From: an uncultured Paracoccaceae bacterium
GTDB lineage: Bacteria > Pseudomonadota > Alphaproteobacteria > Rhodobacterales > Rhodobacteraceae
Direction: 5' to 3'
Assembly: GCA_947498415.1 (NCBI GenBank)
Contig: CANMKB010000002.1
Span: forward strand, 372,001 to 436,000
DNA: 64,000 nt
Shown in pieces: positions 1 through 8,555 of the stretch (position 1 is the first letter of the stretch; every line of letters begins with the position of its first letter). The notes under the pieces were generated by a model. That model worked only from the letters and a program-made list of their open reading frames with translations, made no database searches and was not told the DNA's origin. The position numbers and the translations under genes are program-made.

Positions 1-39
1 AATCCCGCGAGGTCACAGTTTTCTCAACCGCACTCAATT

Positions 40-65
40 GACCAAGCCGGTCCGGCTGGTCTTTT
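40..65 (+). terminator. Rho-independent terminator of a gene left of the window
   Basis: An inverted repeat at 40-50 and 52-61 (arms roughly GACCAAGCCGG and CCGGCTGGTC, one bulged base) is followed by CTTTT. It lies upstream of the first complete gene, so it probably ends a plus-strand transcript that enters from outside the window. Confidence 0.55.
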
Positions 66-99
66 GTAAAATCCAGCGTTGCAATAAGGCCCTCAGATC

Positions 100-558
100 A
101 TGAACTTTACGAAAAGAAAATTCATCCTCGCCACCATGGCCCTTGCGGTCACAACGGGTCCAGCATTGGCTAAAACCATTCGTCGCTTTAGTTCATCAGA
201 TGGGCTTGCCCTCAAGGGCTATGACACCACAGCCTACTTTGCACACCAACAGGCCCACGCGGGTGCCGAACGGCATAGCGTGAATTGGAAAGGTGTCGAA
301 TGGCGATTTACCACCGCGCATGAGGCCGAGCAATTCACTGCGACCCCAGACAAATTTGCCCCTCAATTTGGCGGCTATTGCACACGCGCCATGGCCATCA
401 AGCGCGAGGTCCCCGCAGACCCTAAGGTTTGGCGCATCCATGACGGAAAGCTCTATGTCTTTTATGCGGCCAAAGGCGGCAAGCTGTTTGATAAAAACCC
501 AACCCAAATGATCACCGACGCCCAAGCTCATTGGGACAGTCTTGAGAAAACGGAATAA
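100..558 (+). CDS. Secreted YHS domain protein
   Basis: A 152-residue protein with an N-terminal signal peptide (basic MNFTKRK, hydrophobic core, ALA before residue 25), so export to the periplasm is likely. Residues about 35-80 carry the YHS pattern: GYDTTAYF, then a WRF segment, then FAPQFGGYCTRAMA, which is typical of secreted Roseobacter YHS proteins. The domain is often linked to metal or copper handling, but the function of this subgroup is not established. A single cysteine lies in the GGYC motif. The start has an AAGG-type ribosome binding site 11-14 bases upstream. It stands alone, with a terminator-like hairpin before it. Confidence 0.8.
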   Translation: MNFTKRKFILATMALAVTTGPALAKTIRRFSSSDGLALKGYDTTAYFAHQQAHAGAERHSVNWKGVEWRFTTAHEAEQFTATPDKFAPQFGGYCTRAMAIKREVPADPKVWRIHDGKLYVFYAAKGGKLFDKNPTQMITDAQAHWDSLEKTE

Positions 559-670
559 GGCGACACAGCCGTCGCTTCCCTTCAGGTCTCACCATAAGAA
601 CACCGGAATTTCAAAGTTTCGGCGTTTTTATCGTCATACTCGGGCCAACGCATAAGCTCTGAGTATTGAT

Positions 671-1504
671 ATGAATTTTATAAGATCCTTTCTTCTCACA
701 TTGCTCACAGGCATCATCCTGATCGCCTGGTTCTTTCCGCCAGACCCCATCCAGGCAAAGGTGGATGTGACCGCTCTGCCCACCGCAGGCAGCCTTGTCC
801 AACATGAATACAAAGACATTGTCTATTTGGGGGGTGACGCTGAATATGAGCCGCCAAAGGGCATCGCAGATCAACATGTGCTGATGCACAAAGGAACCAG
901 TCTTTTTTCCCGCGAAAAGGAACGTATCTGGTTTGGTAAAAAACCCGGTGGCTTTGGCCCGCACCCCACATTAATCCTATTACATGGGTCAGGTCGCACC
1001 GGTGAAGCCATGATCGATATGTGGCGCGAGACCGCCCAAAAGAAAGGCATCGTTCTCATCGCGCCCAATTCCAGCGCCTCCAAGGCTTGGTCCCTTTCCG
1101 AAGACGGCCCAGCATTTCTAAATGCCGTTCTGGATCAAGCGCAAGACCACTATCGGATCGACAGAGATCGGGTTTACCTGATGGGACATTCGGCGGGAGG
1201 ACAGTTTGCGCAGAAACTGGCAGGCCAAGACCACCAGCTTTTTAAGTCAATCACCAGCCACGGTGCCGCGCTAGAGCCATCCCGTATGAAACGCGCAAGC
1301 ACAGCGGTTCCGGTAAGTCTTTATGTAGGTCATCGCGATCACCTATTTTCGCCCCAAGACATGACCGCCTCTGCCACAACCCTTGCCGAAAACGGCCATG
1401 ACGTAACCACCTACCTCATTCCCAACCACACTCACTGGTACTACCGGATTGGCCCGCAAATCGCGCCGCATATGTGGGAAGAATTAACCAAAGCCACGAA
1501 TTAA
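671..1504 (+). CDS. Secreted or anchored alpha/beta hydrolase (PHB-depolymerase/esterase-like)
   Basis: A 277-residue protein. Residues 7-24 form one hydrophobic segment that could be a signal anchor. The catalytic core follows: the oxyanion segment LLHGSGRTG near residue 104, nucleophile elbow GHSAGG with Ser174, a candidate acid at Asp223 (VGHRDHLF), and a candidate histidine at 253 or 255 (PNHTHWYY). This arrangement fits the esterase/poly(3-hydroxybutyrate) depolymerase-like branch of the alpha/beta hydrolases. The substrate cannot be read from the sequence. It is convergent with mltG and shares a terminator with it. Confidence 0.8.
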   Translation: MNFIRSFLLTLLTGIILIAWFFPPDPIQAKVDVTALPTAGSLVQHEYKDIVYLGGDAEYEPPKGIADQHVLMHKGTSLFSREKERIWFGKKPGGFGPHPTLILLHGSGRTGEAMIDMWRETAQKKGIVLIAPNSSASKAWSLSEDGPAFLNAVLDQAQDHYRIDRDRVYLMGHSAGGQFAQKLAGQDHQLFKSITSHGAALEPSRMKRASTAVPVSLYVGHRDHLFSPQDMTASATTLAENGHDVTTYLIPNHTHWYYRIGPQIAPHMWEELTKATN

Positions 1505-1506
1505 AA

Positions 1507-1530
1507 AAGGGCACCAAAAAGGTGCCCTTA
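1507..1530. terminator. Bidirectional terminator between hydrolase and mltG
   Basis: Perfect arms AAGGGCACC (1507-1515) and GGTGCCCTT (1521-1529) flank a five-A loop. On the minus strand the stem is followed by six T residues, so it should work best for mltG. The plus-strand T tract is weaker. Confidence 0.8.
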
Positions 1531-1559
1531 ATCTATTCAAAGTGTTGCGGAGTCAGACC

Positions 1560-2711
1560 TTACTGGTTGGCTCGCTGCGCCTCGATTTCGCGCCACTTGG
1601 CGACGTTGCGGTTATGCTCTGCCAGTGTCTCTGCAAAAGCGTGGCCACCGGTGCCATCTGCCACAAAGAAGATATACGGCGTGGTATCTGGGTTCGCGGC
1701 GGCCTCAAGGCTGGCACGCCCCGGGTTCGCAATCGGTGTCGGCGGCAAAGCCGGGATCACATAGGTGTTCCAAGGTGTTTCACGACGCAGCTCACTTTGG
1801 CGAAGACCACGACCCAATACGCCCTGCCCCTTGGTGATCCCATAGATCACGGTCGGGTCAGTCTGCAAACGCATTCCTTGGTTCAGGCGGTTGGTGAATA
1901 CACTCGCAACCTGACGACGTTCTTCAGCAACGCCCGTTTCCTTTTCGATAATCGACGCAAGGATCAGCAGCTCTTCCTGAGATTTCAAAGGCAAACCTTC
2001 GGCACGCCCTTCCCAGGCAGCAGCGACCAAATTTGCCTGCGCCGCTGTCATACGCGCAATCACAGACGCACGTGTGTCACCTTCGCGCACTTCATAGCTA
2101 TCTGGTGCAAGCGCACCTTCTGCGGGCAAATCCACGTCACCGGACAACAAATCGATGTTCGACAGCGCATCCACGATCTGCCAGCTGGTCACACCTTCGG
2201 CCACCGCGATGCGATAGCGCGTGTCAGACTGATCCCGCACCTCACGATAAGCGGCAGGCGCATCTTCCTCGGCGGGATTAAAGGCTGCGACTTCGACAAA
2301 CCGGTTAGTTTGTGGATCAAGCTCACGCACTTGAACACCTGAACGCGTCACACCAATACGAAACACCACTTCGGTGCCACAAGTCGAAGCACCACCACGG
2401 GTGACAATATCGGTGATCTCCTCCATAGAAGCGCCAGCAGGCACCAAGAACGATCCAGCCTTCAATTGGTTGGATTTTTCAGAGTAATCTGCCCCAATGC
2501 GAAACAATGACCCGCTTGAAACAGCGCCCTGGCTTTCCAGATCCGCTGAAACACGCTGCATATTTGATCCCGGAGCAACGCGTACGCAAATCGCACCAGC
2601 CAATGGGCCTTCAGAGGTGTACTGGCGCTGCCCCCAAATGACGACAGCGCCGAGCAAAAACACCGCGACAATCAACAAAGTTATCGCGTTCGAAGCGATG
2701 CTTCGCCACAT
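1560..2711 (-). CDS. mltG: Endolytic murein transglycosylase MltG
   Basis: A 383-residue single-pass inner-membrane protein: one N-terminal transmembrane helix (about residues 9-27) and a periplasmic YceG-like domain. The conserved segment ILASIIEKETG carries the expected catalytic glutamate. MltG cleaves nascent glycan strands and is thought to end their polymerisation. The start lies 3 bp after the fabF stop, with an AAAGG site eight bases before the ATG, so it is very probably co-transcribed with fabF. The fabF-mltG order is common in Proteobacteria. Length is normal for the family. Confidence 0.95.
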   Translation of the reverse strand: MWRSIASNAITLLIVAVFLLGAVVIWGQRQYTSEGPLAGAICVRVAPGSNMQRVSADLESQGAVSSGSLFRIGADYSEKSNQLKAGSFLVPAGASMEEITDIVTRGGASTCGTEVVFRIGVTRSGVQVRELDPQTNRFVEVAAFNPAEEDAPAAYREVRDQSDTRYRIAVAEGVTSWQIVDALSNIDLLSGDVDLPAEGALAPDSYEVREGDTRASVIARMTAAQANLVAAAWEGRAEGLPLKSQEELLILASIIEKETGVAEERRQVASVFTNRLNQGMRLQTDPTVIYGITKGQGVLGRGLRQSELRRETPWNTYVIPALPPTPIANPGRASLEAAANPDTTPYIFFVADGTGGHAFAETLAEHNRNVAKWREIEAQRANQ

Positions 2712-2714
2712 AGG

Positions 2715-3971
2715 TTAGACCTTTCCGAAAAGCACGGAAGCGTTGGTGCCGCCAAACCCGAATGAGTTGGACAGTGCCACATCAATCTTGCGTTCTACCT
2801 TGGCATTGGGTGCCAGATCCAACTTGGTCTCAACCGCGGGGTTGTCCAGGTTAATGGTAGGTGGCGCAACTTGGTCACGGATTGCAAGGATCGAGAAAAT
2901 GGCCTCAATCGCACCGGCCGCACCCAAAAGGTGTCCCGTCATGGATTTGGTCGAAGACATCGTTGCATTCGCAGCCGCATCGCCCATCATACGTTCAACT
3001 GCACCCAACTCGATGCTATCTGCCATGGTCGAGGTACCATGCGCGTTGATGTAATCAATTGCCGAAGGCTCAAGACCCGCGTCTTTCAAGGCCGCACGCA
3101 TAGAACGCTCGCCACCTTCGCCGTTTTCCGCAGGTGCGGTGATGTGGTGCGCATCGCCAGACAGGCCATAGCCCAAAACTTCGGCGTAAATCTTGGCCCC
3201 ACGCGCTTTGGCGTGCTCGTATTCTTCAAGAACAACAACGCCTGAACCTTCACCCATGACAAAGCCATCGCTGTCAGAGTCATATGGGCGGCTTGCAGCC
3301 TTTGGATCATCTGCGCGTTTTGTGGACAGCGCTTTACACGCGTTAAAGCCAGCAATCCCGATTTCGGAAATCGCAGCTTCCGCACCACCCGCAATCATAA
3401 CGTCCGCATCACCATTCTTAATCAAACGAGACGCATCACCGATCGCGTGTGCGCCCGTAGAACATGCTGTCACAACTGCATGGTTTGGACCTTTGAAACC
3501 AAATCGGATCGACACCTGACCAGAAATCAAGTTGATCAAAGCACCTGTGATAAAGAACGGAGACACACGACGTGGGCCGCGTTCTTTGATCAGAACCGCA
3601 GTTTCCGCAATAGAGTTCAGACCACCAATGCCAGACCCGATCATCACGCCTGTACGCAGACGGCTTTCTTCGTCTTCTGGAGTCCAGCCAGCATCCTTAA
3701 CAGCCATTTCCGCAGCTGCGATACCATACAGGATAAAATCATCGACCTTACGACGATCCTTTGGTGCCATCCAATCTTCGGAATTGAATGTGCCATCAGT
3801 CCCATCGCCCAGCGGAACTTCGCAGGCGTATTTGGTTGTGACGTCTTTTGCGTCAAAACGGGTGATTGGTCCGGCTCCGGATTGGCCATCCAGAATACGT
3901 GACCAGCTTTCCTCAACACCGGATGCCAGTGGAGTAACCAGTCCTAGACCGGTGATTACGACACGACGCAT
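2715..3971 (-). CDS. fabF: 3-oxoacyl-ACP synthase II (KAS II)
   Basis: A 418-residue condensing enzyme that elongates acyl chains with malonyl-ACP in type II fatty-acid synthesis. Visible active site: Cys170 in VVTACSTGAH, histidine in NAHGTSTMADS, and histidine in KSMTGHLLGAAGA, giving the Cys-His-His triad. The start at 3971 (MRRVVITGLG) is chosen over an in-frame upstream codon because AGGAAAGGG sits at the right distance and the protein then matches the family N-terminus. It follows acpP on the same strand, with a hairpin between them, and leads directly into mltG. Confidence 0.97.
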   Translation of the reverse strand: MRRVVITGLGLVTPLASGVEESWSRILDGQSGAGPITRFDAKDVTTKYACEVPLGDGTDGTFNSEDWMAPKDRRKVDDFILYGIAAAEMAVKDAGWTPEDEESRLRTGVMIGSGIGGLNSIAETAVLIKERGPRRVSPFFITGALINLISGQVSIRFGFKGPNHAVVTACSTGAHAIGDASRLIKNGDADVMIAGGAEAAISEIGIAGFNACKALSTKRADDPKAASRPYDSDSDGFVMGEGSGVVVLEEYEHAKARGAKIYAEVLGYGLSGDAHHITAPAENGEGGERSMRAALKDAGLEPSAIDYINAHGTSTMADSIELGAVERMMGDAAANATMSSTKSMTGHLLGAAGAIEAIFSILAIRDQVAPPTINLDNPAVETKLDLAPNAKVERKIDVALSNSFGFGGTNASVLFGKV

Positions 3972-4097
3972 AATGCTGCCCTTTCCTCTCGTCTTTTCAC
4001 GCTCATACCCTGCCACGCCCCATAGGGGCAAGAGTTCCTGTTCATTGATCCGCGTTTCGGCGGCTCTGGGGGCATATATTCAGCGTGTACAAATGAA

Positions 4098-4124
4098 AAA
4101 GCCCCCGCGAAACGCGAGGGCTTT
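4098..4124 (-). terminator. Terminator or attenuator after acpP
   Basis: A GC-rich hairpin (AAAGCCC...GGGCTTT with an inner CGCG pairing) is followed on the minus strand by TTTTTC. It lies between acpP and fabF, so it may partly end acpP transcripts, which are usually more abundant than fabF transcripts. Confidence 0.75.
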
Positions 4125-4144
4125 CAAAAACTTTGGCGTTCCGA

Positions 4145-4378
4145 TTAGGAAGCTTCAGTGATGAACTTCACTGCGTCGCCAAAAGTCTGAATAGTTTCAG
4201 CCGCGTCGTCAGGGATTTCGATGCCGAACTCTTCTTCGAAAGCCATAACCAGCTCAACAGTGTCCAGGCTGTCTGCGCCCAGATCGTCGATGAAGGATGC
4301 TGCTTCAACAACTTTATCTTCTTCAACACCCAGGTGCTCTACAACGATCTTTTTAACGCGGGATGCGACGTCGCTCAT
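4145..4378 (-). CDS. acpP: Acyl carrier protein
   Basis: A 77-residue, strongly acidic protein with the 4'-phosphopantetheine attachment motif [10 protein letters not shown] (Ser37). It carries growing acyl chains for FabD, FabG and FabF encoded on either side. Length and sequence are canonical. A good ribosome binding site (GAGGAATTGAC before ATG) supports the start. Its own leader and terminator suggest a separate, highly expressed transcript. Confidence 0.98.
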   Translation of the reverse strand: MSDVASRVKKIVVEHLGVEEDKVVEAASFIDDLGADSLDTVELVMAFEEEFGIEIPDDAAETIQTFGDAVKFITEAS

Positions 4379-4448
4379 GTCAATTCCTCATTCGTACTGG
4401 CCAATAAGGGCCTTTGGTGATCCCGTGGTATACACGAGAATTGGTTGT

Positions 4449-4460
4449 GCCCATATGGGC
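4449..4460. promoter_or_regulatory. 12-bp perfect palindrome upstream of acpP
   Basis: GCCCATATGGGC is a perfect palindrome without spacer, 71 bp upstream of the acpP start, in a 245-bp stretch without a gene (4379-4623). The rest of that stretch holds GC-rich partial dyads but no convincing reading frame. A role as a binding site is only a possibility. Confidence 0.25.
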
Positions 4461-4574
4461 GGCTCTTGATTTCCGGCTCCCCCGGAACCCGGAGTGCCAG
4501 ACGGCCCACCCGGAAAAACTGCGCCGCCTATAGCATATGTTCTAGATAAGGCAAACGCTTTCGCATCGTTAAAA

Positions 4575-4616
4575 TAGGGAAGCGCCCGACGGATTTTCAA
4601 CCCGTACTGGCGCTTC
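4575..4616 (-). terminator. Terminator of the fabD-fabG transcript
   Basis: Arms GAAGCGCC and GGCGCTTC (4579-4586 and 4609-4616), with further partial pairing inside, lie just after the fabG stop. On the minus strand the stem is followed by a CCCTATTTT run. Confidence 0.65.
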
Positions 4617-4623
4617 ATCTAGT

Positions 4624-5361
4624 TTATAACATGGCCATGCCGCCGTTCACATGCAAGGTAGATCCGGTCACGTAACCGGCTTCATCGCTTGCCAAATATA
4701 GAACCGCAGCTGCGATTTCAGCAGGCGTGCCCATACGATTTGATGGGATTTGCTTGTTGATGGCTTCTTTCTGATCATCATTCAGCTTGTCGGTCATCGC
4801 TGTCGCAATAAAGCCCGGCGCAACAGCATTCGCAGTGATTCCACGGCTTGCGACTTCATAGGCGATGGATTTGGTCATACCGACCATACCAGCTTTTGAC
4901 GCAGCGTAGTTCGCTTGGCCCGGGTTACCGGTCGCCCCCACAATCGAGCTGATGTTGATGATCCGACCCCAACGGGCTTTCATCATTGGGCGCATCACAG
5001 CACGGCACAAACGCATCGCGGATGTTAGGTTTACATCCAGCACCTGCTGCCACTCTTCATCCGACATGCGCATGAAAATTTGGTCTTTTGTGATCCCTGC
5101 GTTGTTTACAAGAATATCAAGGCTGCCCATCGCTTCGATGGCGGCCTTAGGCAGCGCCGCAACGGCTTCTGCATCGCCTAGATTACATGGCAGTACATGC
5201 GCACGCTCGCCAAGTTCCGCAGCAAGGGCCTCCAGCGGCTCTACACGTGTGCCCGAAAGCCCAACGGTCGCGCCCGCTGCATGCAATGCTTTGGCGATCT
5301 CGCCACCAATACCACCGGACGCACCGGTTACGAGGGCGGCTTTGCCTGTCAGATCAAACAT
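4624..5361 (-). CDS. fabG: 3-oxoacyl-ACP reductase
   Basis: A 245-residue short-chain dehydrogenase that reduces 3-oxoacyl-ACP with NADPH. Visible: cofactor motif TGASGGIG (residues 12-19), NNAG (86-89), catalytic Ser139 (INISS), and Tyr152 with Lys156 in NYAASKAG. The ribosome binding site GGAGAGACT supports the start. It lies 33 bp after fabD on the same strand, so the two form an operon. Length equals the family standard. Confidence 0.97.
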   Translation of the reverse strand: MFDLTGKAALVTGASGGIGGEIAKALHAAGATVGLSGTRVEPLEALAAELGERAHVLPCNLGDAEAVAALPKAAIEAMGSLDILVNNAGITKDQIFMRMSDEEWQQVLDVNLTSAMRLCRAVMRPMMKARWGRIINISSIVGATGNPGQANYAASKAGMVGMTKSIAYEVASRGITANAVAPGFIATAMTDKLNDDQKEAINKQIPSNRMGTPAEIAAAVLYLASDEAGYVTGSTLHVNGGMAML

Positions 5362-5394
5362 AGTCTCTCCTGAAATTCAGTTTATTTGGGCCGA

Positions 5395-6333
5395 TCAGGC
5401 CAGTTTTTCTACCGCGGATTTGACATCGTCTGGAGTCCCCACAGGCGCACAGGCGATCGAACGCTCAATGCGACGCACCATGCCAGACAGCGCTTTGCCT
5501 GCGCCGATTTCGTAAATCTCAGTCACGCCTTCACCGGCCATCCAAGCCACAGACTCACGCCAACGCACAGACCCCGTCACCTGCTCTACCAAAAGCGAGC
5601 GAATGGTTGCCGGATCAGAAATAGATGTCGCGCGCACGTTGGCCACCAAAGGCACAGCTGGGCGATTGATTTCGACTTTATCCAAAGCCTCTGCCATGAC
5701 TTCAGCCGCAGGCTGCATCAAAGCACAATGGAATGGTGCGCTCACCGGCAAAAGAACTGCACGTTTTGCGCCCTTTTCCTTGGCCAGCTCAATGGCGCGT
5801 TCAACGGCTGCCTTGTGGCCTGAAACCACAACCTGCCCCGGATCATTGTCATTTGCCGCTTGGCAAACTTCGCCTTGCGCTGCGGCTTCGGCAACTTCCG
5901 TTGCTGTTGCAAAATCCAGACCAAGCAAGGCCGCCATGGCGCCAACACCAACCGGCACAGCAGCTTGCATCGCTTCACCACGAATGCGCAGCAAACGGGC
6001 AGTATCCCCAACGCTCAGCGCACCAGCCGCCGCCAATGCGGAATACTCTCCCAAGGAATGCCCTGCCACAAAGGATGCGGCTTCAATTGAAACGCCCTCT
6101 GCCTCTAGGGCACGCATCGCTGCGATCGACGTCGCCATCAGCGCAGGTTGTGCATTCTGTGTCAGGGTCAGATCCGCTTGTTCCCCTTCCCAAATCAATG
6201 TGCTCAGCTTTTCGCCCAAAGCCTCATCGACCTCGTCAAAGACGGCTTTAGCGGCCGGATAGCTGTCAGCCAGCGCTTTGCCCATTCCGATGGTCTGTGC
6301 GCCCTGCCCGGGAAAAACGAATGCTCGGCTCAT
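5395..6333 (-). CDS. fabD: Malonyl-CoA:ACP transacylase
   Basis: A 312-residue enzyme that loads malonate onto ACP. Visible: FPGQGAQ near the N-terminus, the GHSLGEYSAL nucleophile motif with Ser93, and the later SAPFHCALM segment with the catalytic histidine. It is the first gene of the fabD-fabG pair and has a strong GAGGGGG ribosome binding site. Confidence 0.97.
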   Translation of the reverse strand: MSRAFVFPGQGAQTIGMGKALADSYPAAKAVFDEVDEALGEKLSTLIWEGEQADLTLTQNAQPALMATSIAAMRALEAEGVSIEAASFVAGHSLGEYSALAAAGALSVGDTARLLRIRGEAMQAAVPVGVGAMAALLGLDFATATEVAEAAAQGEVCQAANDNDPGQVVVSGHKAAVERAIELAKEKGAKRAVLLPVSAPFHCALMQPAAEVMAEALDKVEINRPAVPLVANVRATSISDPATIRSLLVEQVTGSVRWRESVAWMAGEGVTEIYEIGAGKALSGMVRRIERSIACAPVGTPDDVKSAVEKLA

Positions 6334-6492
6334 AAAAGCCCCCTCTTATCTCAAAGTTTTATCCGAAATACCCTGCCCTGTGCATAGGTGCAACGCCCTT
6401 GCGCCTCAGCGCACGGAAACACCGCAATCCAAAGCTTGAGATACCCCCCTTTCCCAGTATCGTGGAGCCAATCCATATGAACAGGACATTCC

Positions 6493-7689
6493 ATGCCTCT
6501 ATCCAACAGCGCCTCAAGCTATGGGAGCGTCACCAAAACGCTGCACTGGTTGACTGCCCTCTTAATTCTGTCAGCCTTTCCATTAGGTTACATCGCCCAT
6601 GAGACCCCTTTCGACACCAGCGATCAACTGGCCCAAAAGGCGTTTCTATTTTCAGCCCATAAAACTGTTGGGATCGCTGCCTTTTTTACGGCACTGGTTC
6701 GGATCTTGTGGGCACTCAGTCAAAAACGGCCGGGTTTGCTAAATGCAGAAAATCGACTTGAGGCGCTGGCGGCCGAGACCGCGCATTGGCTTTTGTACGG
6801 CTCCATGCTGCTTGTGCCCCTCTCCGGCTGGGTGCATCACGCAACCACAAAAGGGTTTGCGCCGATCTGGTGGCCCTTTGGTCAAGACCTCCCTCTTATC
6901 CCCAAAAGTGAGGCCCTTGCGGCTTTCACGTCATCACTGCATTTCTTGCTGATGATCGTGCTCGCCCTCACGATTCTTGCGCATATCGGCGGCGCTCTAA
7001 AACACTTTGTCATCGACAAAGATCAAACCCTGCAACGCATGATGCCCGGGAAATCATCCGCGCCCACACCCGAATCTACACCCCATAGCCTTCGCCCCCT
7101 TGCGCTGGCCCTTGTTATATGGGGCGTGGCATTTGGGATCGGAACAAGCACTGGGCTGTTCAAATCAGACGCAGCTCCAACTGCCACAGTCGCCTCTCTT
7201 GACGCTGTCAGTTCAGAATGGGCAGTGCAAGACGGCACGCTTGAAATCACAGTGCGTCAATTCTCATCAGACGTGACTGGCGTGTTTGCGGATTGGACCG
7301 CTGCGATCACCTTTGATGAAGAAGGCAAAGCCGGCGTCCACGGCGATGTCGAAGTGCAAATCGCCATCGGGTCGCTCACTCTTGGCTCTGTGACGCAACA
7401 GGCCATGGGAAGTGACTACTTCAACGTGTCGGAATTCCCCACCGCAGTATTCAAAGCTGAAATTCGCGAGGCGACCGAAGGCTTTTTCGCGATCGGAGAC
7501 CTCACTTTGCGGGGCGTGACAGTGCCACTGCGCCTTCCGTTTTTCCTAGAGCTTGAAAACGACACAGCCAAAATGACGGGTAATACGACAGTCAAACGAC
7601 TGGATTTTGGCATCGGCGAAAACCAACCTGACGAGGCCAATCTAGGGTTTGAAGTGGACATCACAGTATCACTCACCGCCACCCGCTAA
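6493..7689 (+). CDS. Cytochrome b561 fused to a YceI domain
   Basis: A 398-residue fusion. Residues about 10-190 are a four-helix cytochrome b561 domain with candidate haem histidines in TLHWL (His18), SAHKTVG, SLHFLL and AHIGGALKH. After a short linker and one more hydrophobic segment (about 200-218) comes a YceI/lipocalin-like domain (about 235-398), predicted to be periplasmic. YceI proteins bind polyisoprenoid lipids, so a link between quinone chemistry and electron transfer is plausible but unproven. A separate yceI-like gene lies convergent and adjacent. The start follows GGAGCC at a longer spacing than usual. Confidence 0.85.
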   Translation: MPLSNSASSYGSVTKTLHWLTALLILSAFPLGYIAHETPFDTSDQLAQKAFLFSAHKTVGIAAFFTALVRILWALSQKRPGLLNAENRLEALAAETAHWLLYGSMLLVPLSGWVHHATTKGFAPIWWPFGQDLPLIPKSEALAAFTSSLHFLLMIVLALTILAHIGGALKHFVIDKDQTLQRMMPGKSSAPTPESTPHSLRPLALALVIWGVAFGIGTSTGLFKSDAAPTATVASLDAVSSEWAVQDGTLEITVRQFSSDVTGVFADWTAAITFDEEGKAGVHGDVEVQIAIGSLTLGSVTQQAMGSDYFNVSEFPTAVFKAEIREATEGFFAIGDLTLRGVTVPLRLPFFLELENDTAKMTGNTTVKRLDFGIGENQPDEANLGFEVDITVSLTATR

Positions 7690-7693
7690 CTCC

Positions 7694-7727
7694 ACAAAAA
7701 AGGGCCCTGCAAAATCTGCAGGGCCTT
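7694..7727. terminator. Bidirectional terminator between b561-YceI fusion and YceI gene
   Basis: Near-perfect arms AGGGCCCTGCA and TGCAGGGCCT flank a short loop, with A residues before and T residues after the stem, so it can serve both convergent genes. Confidence 0.8.
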
Positions 7728-7757
7728 TCTATACCGAACGCGAAAGCACGTTTTAAA

Positions 7758-8330
7758 TCACTCAGCTTTCATCGCTTCGATCGAAATCTTAACTTCAACT
7801 TCGTCGCTTACAAACGGTGCAAACTGACCAAGGTTGTACTCGGAACGCACAAGCGTAGTTGTTGCGTCAAAGCCAGCCCATGGTTTGTTTGCCATCGGAT
7901 GGTCGCCCACTTGGTTTAGTGTCGCGTCCAGAACAACTGATTTGGTGACTTCGTTCAGGGTCAGGTCGCCTGTGATTTTTGCAGTGTTTTCACCAGTCAA
8001 TTCAATCGAAGTGGATGCAAAGCTTACCATTTCATCATCTGTCGCACCAAAGAAGTCAGCAGACATAAAATGGCCGTCGCGTTGCTCCCAACCTGTGAAC
8101 ATGGATTTCACCGGCATAGACACCGTCACAGACGAAGCTGCTGGGTTCTCTTGATCAAACATGATCTCGCCCTCAAAGCCCGAGAACATACCGTAAGTGG
8201 TCGAATAGCCTAGGTGGTTATAAGAAAACAGAATTTGACTGTGGCTCGCATCCAAAACATATTTTTCCGCCTCAGCAGAGGCAAACGTCGCGGCAGCCAT
8301 CAGGCCCGCAGCAAGAACAAAAGATTTCAT
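7758..8330 (-). CDS. YceI family periplasmic protein
   Basis: A 190-residue protein with a signal peptide (MKSFVLAAGLMAAATFASA) followed by a full YceI domain (YVLDASHSQILFSYNHLGYS at its start, EVKISIEAMKAE at its end). The family is a lipocalin-like beta barrel that binds isoprenoid lipids. The start at 8330 is chosen because GGAG stands nine bases upstream and the signal peptide begins there. A 22-bp inverted repeat lies about 85 bp upstream. It pairs naturally with the neighbouring fusion protein, which carries its own YceI domain. Confidence 0.9.
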   Translation of the reverse strand: MKSFVLAAGLMAAATFASAEAEKYVLDASHSQILFSYNHLGYSTTYGMFSGFEGEIMFDQENPAASSVTVSMPVKSMFTGWEQRDGHFMSADFFGATDDEMVSFASTSIELTGENTAKITGDLTLNEVTKSVVLDATLNQVGDHPMANKPWAGFDATTTLVRSEYNLGQFAPFVSDEVEVKISIEAMKAE

Positions 8331-8414
8331 CGAAGTATACTCCATTGGTATCGATGTTGATGATGCCAAAAGTCACAGCTATGCGCTCAAAATCAACAGT
8401 CGTTGAACCACAAG

Positions 8415-8436
8415 TGTTGTGCACCGCTGCACAACA
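8415..8436. promoter_or_regulatory. 22-bp inverted repeat, probable operator of the yceI gene
   Basis: Perfect 9-bp arms TGTTGTGCA and TGCACAACA are separated by CCGC. The dyad lies 85-106 bp upstream of the YceI start, has no T tract on either side, and is in a gene-free stretch. The size and symmetry fit a dimeric repressor site such as MarR or TetR type; the regulator is not identified. Confidence 0.5.
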
Positions 8437-8495
8437 GCGCCTCTTCGCCTATATTATGTGAGAAATCAAAAACTTATCATATCAGCCAAACAGCA

Positions 8496-8517
8496 AAAAG
8501 CCCCAGTCTCTGGGGCT
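8496..8517 (-). terminator. Terminator of the small membrane protein gene
   Basis: Arms AGCCCCAG and CTGGGGCT at 8499-8517, followed on the minus strand by TTTTTG. It lies 40 bp past the stop of the gene at 8556-8831. Confidence 0.7.
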
Positions 8518-8555
8518 AAAGGCTTTAAGTTTTCAAAGTAACACTGCGCCTTGGA

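Noticed and set aside
560..575. Hairpin GCGAC/GTCGC after the YHS gene as a terminator
   Set aside because: Only a five-base stem with no T tract; too weak to call.
1542..2342. A 266-residue plus-strand frame across mltG
   Set aside because: Antisense shadow of mltG, with no start signals and no family pattern.
4388..4618. A 76-residue minus-strand frame between acpP and fabG
   Set aside because: It overlaps the fabG terminator hairpin, has a poor start context and composition unlike the neighbouring proteins; best seen as non-coding.
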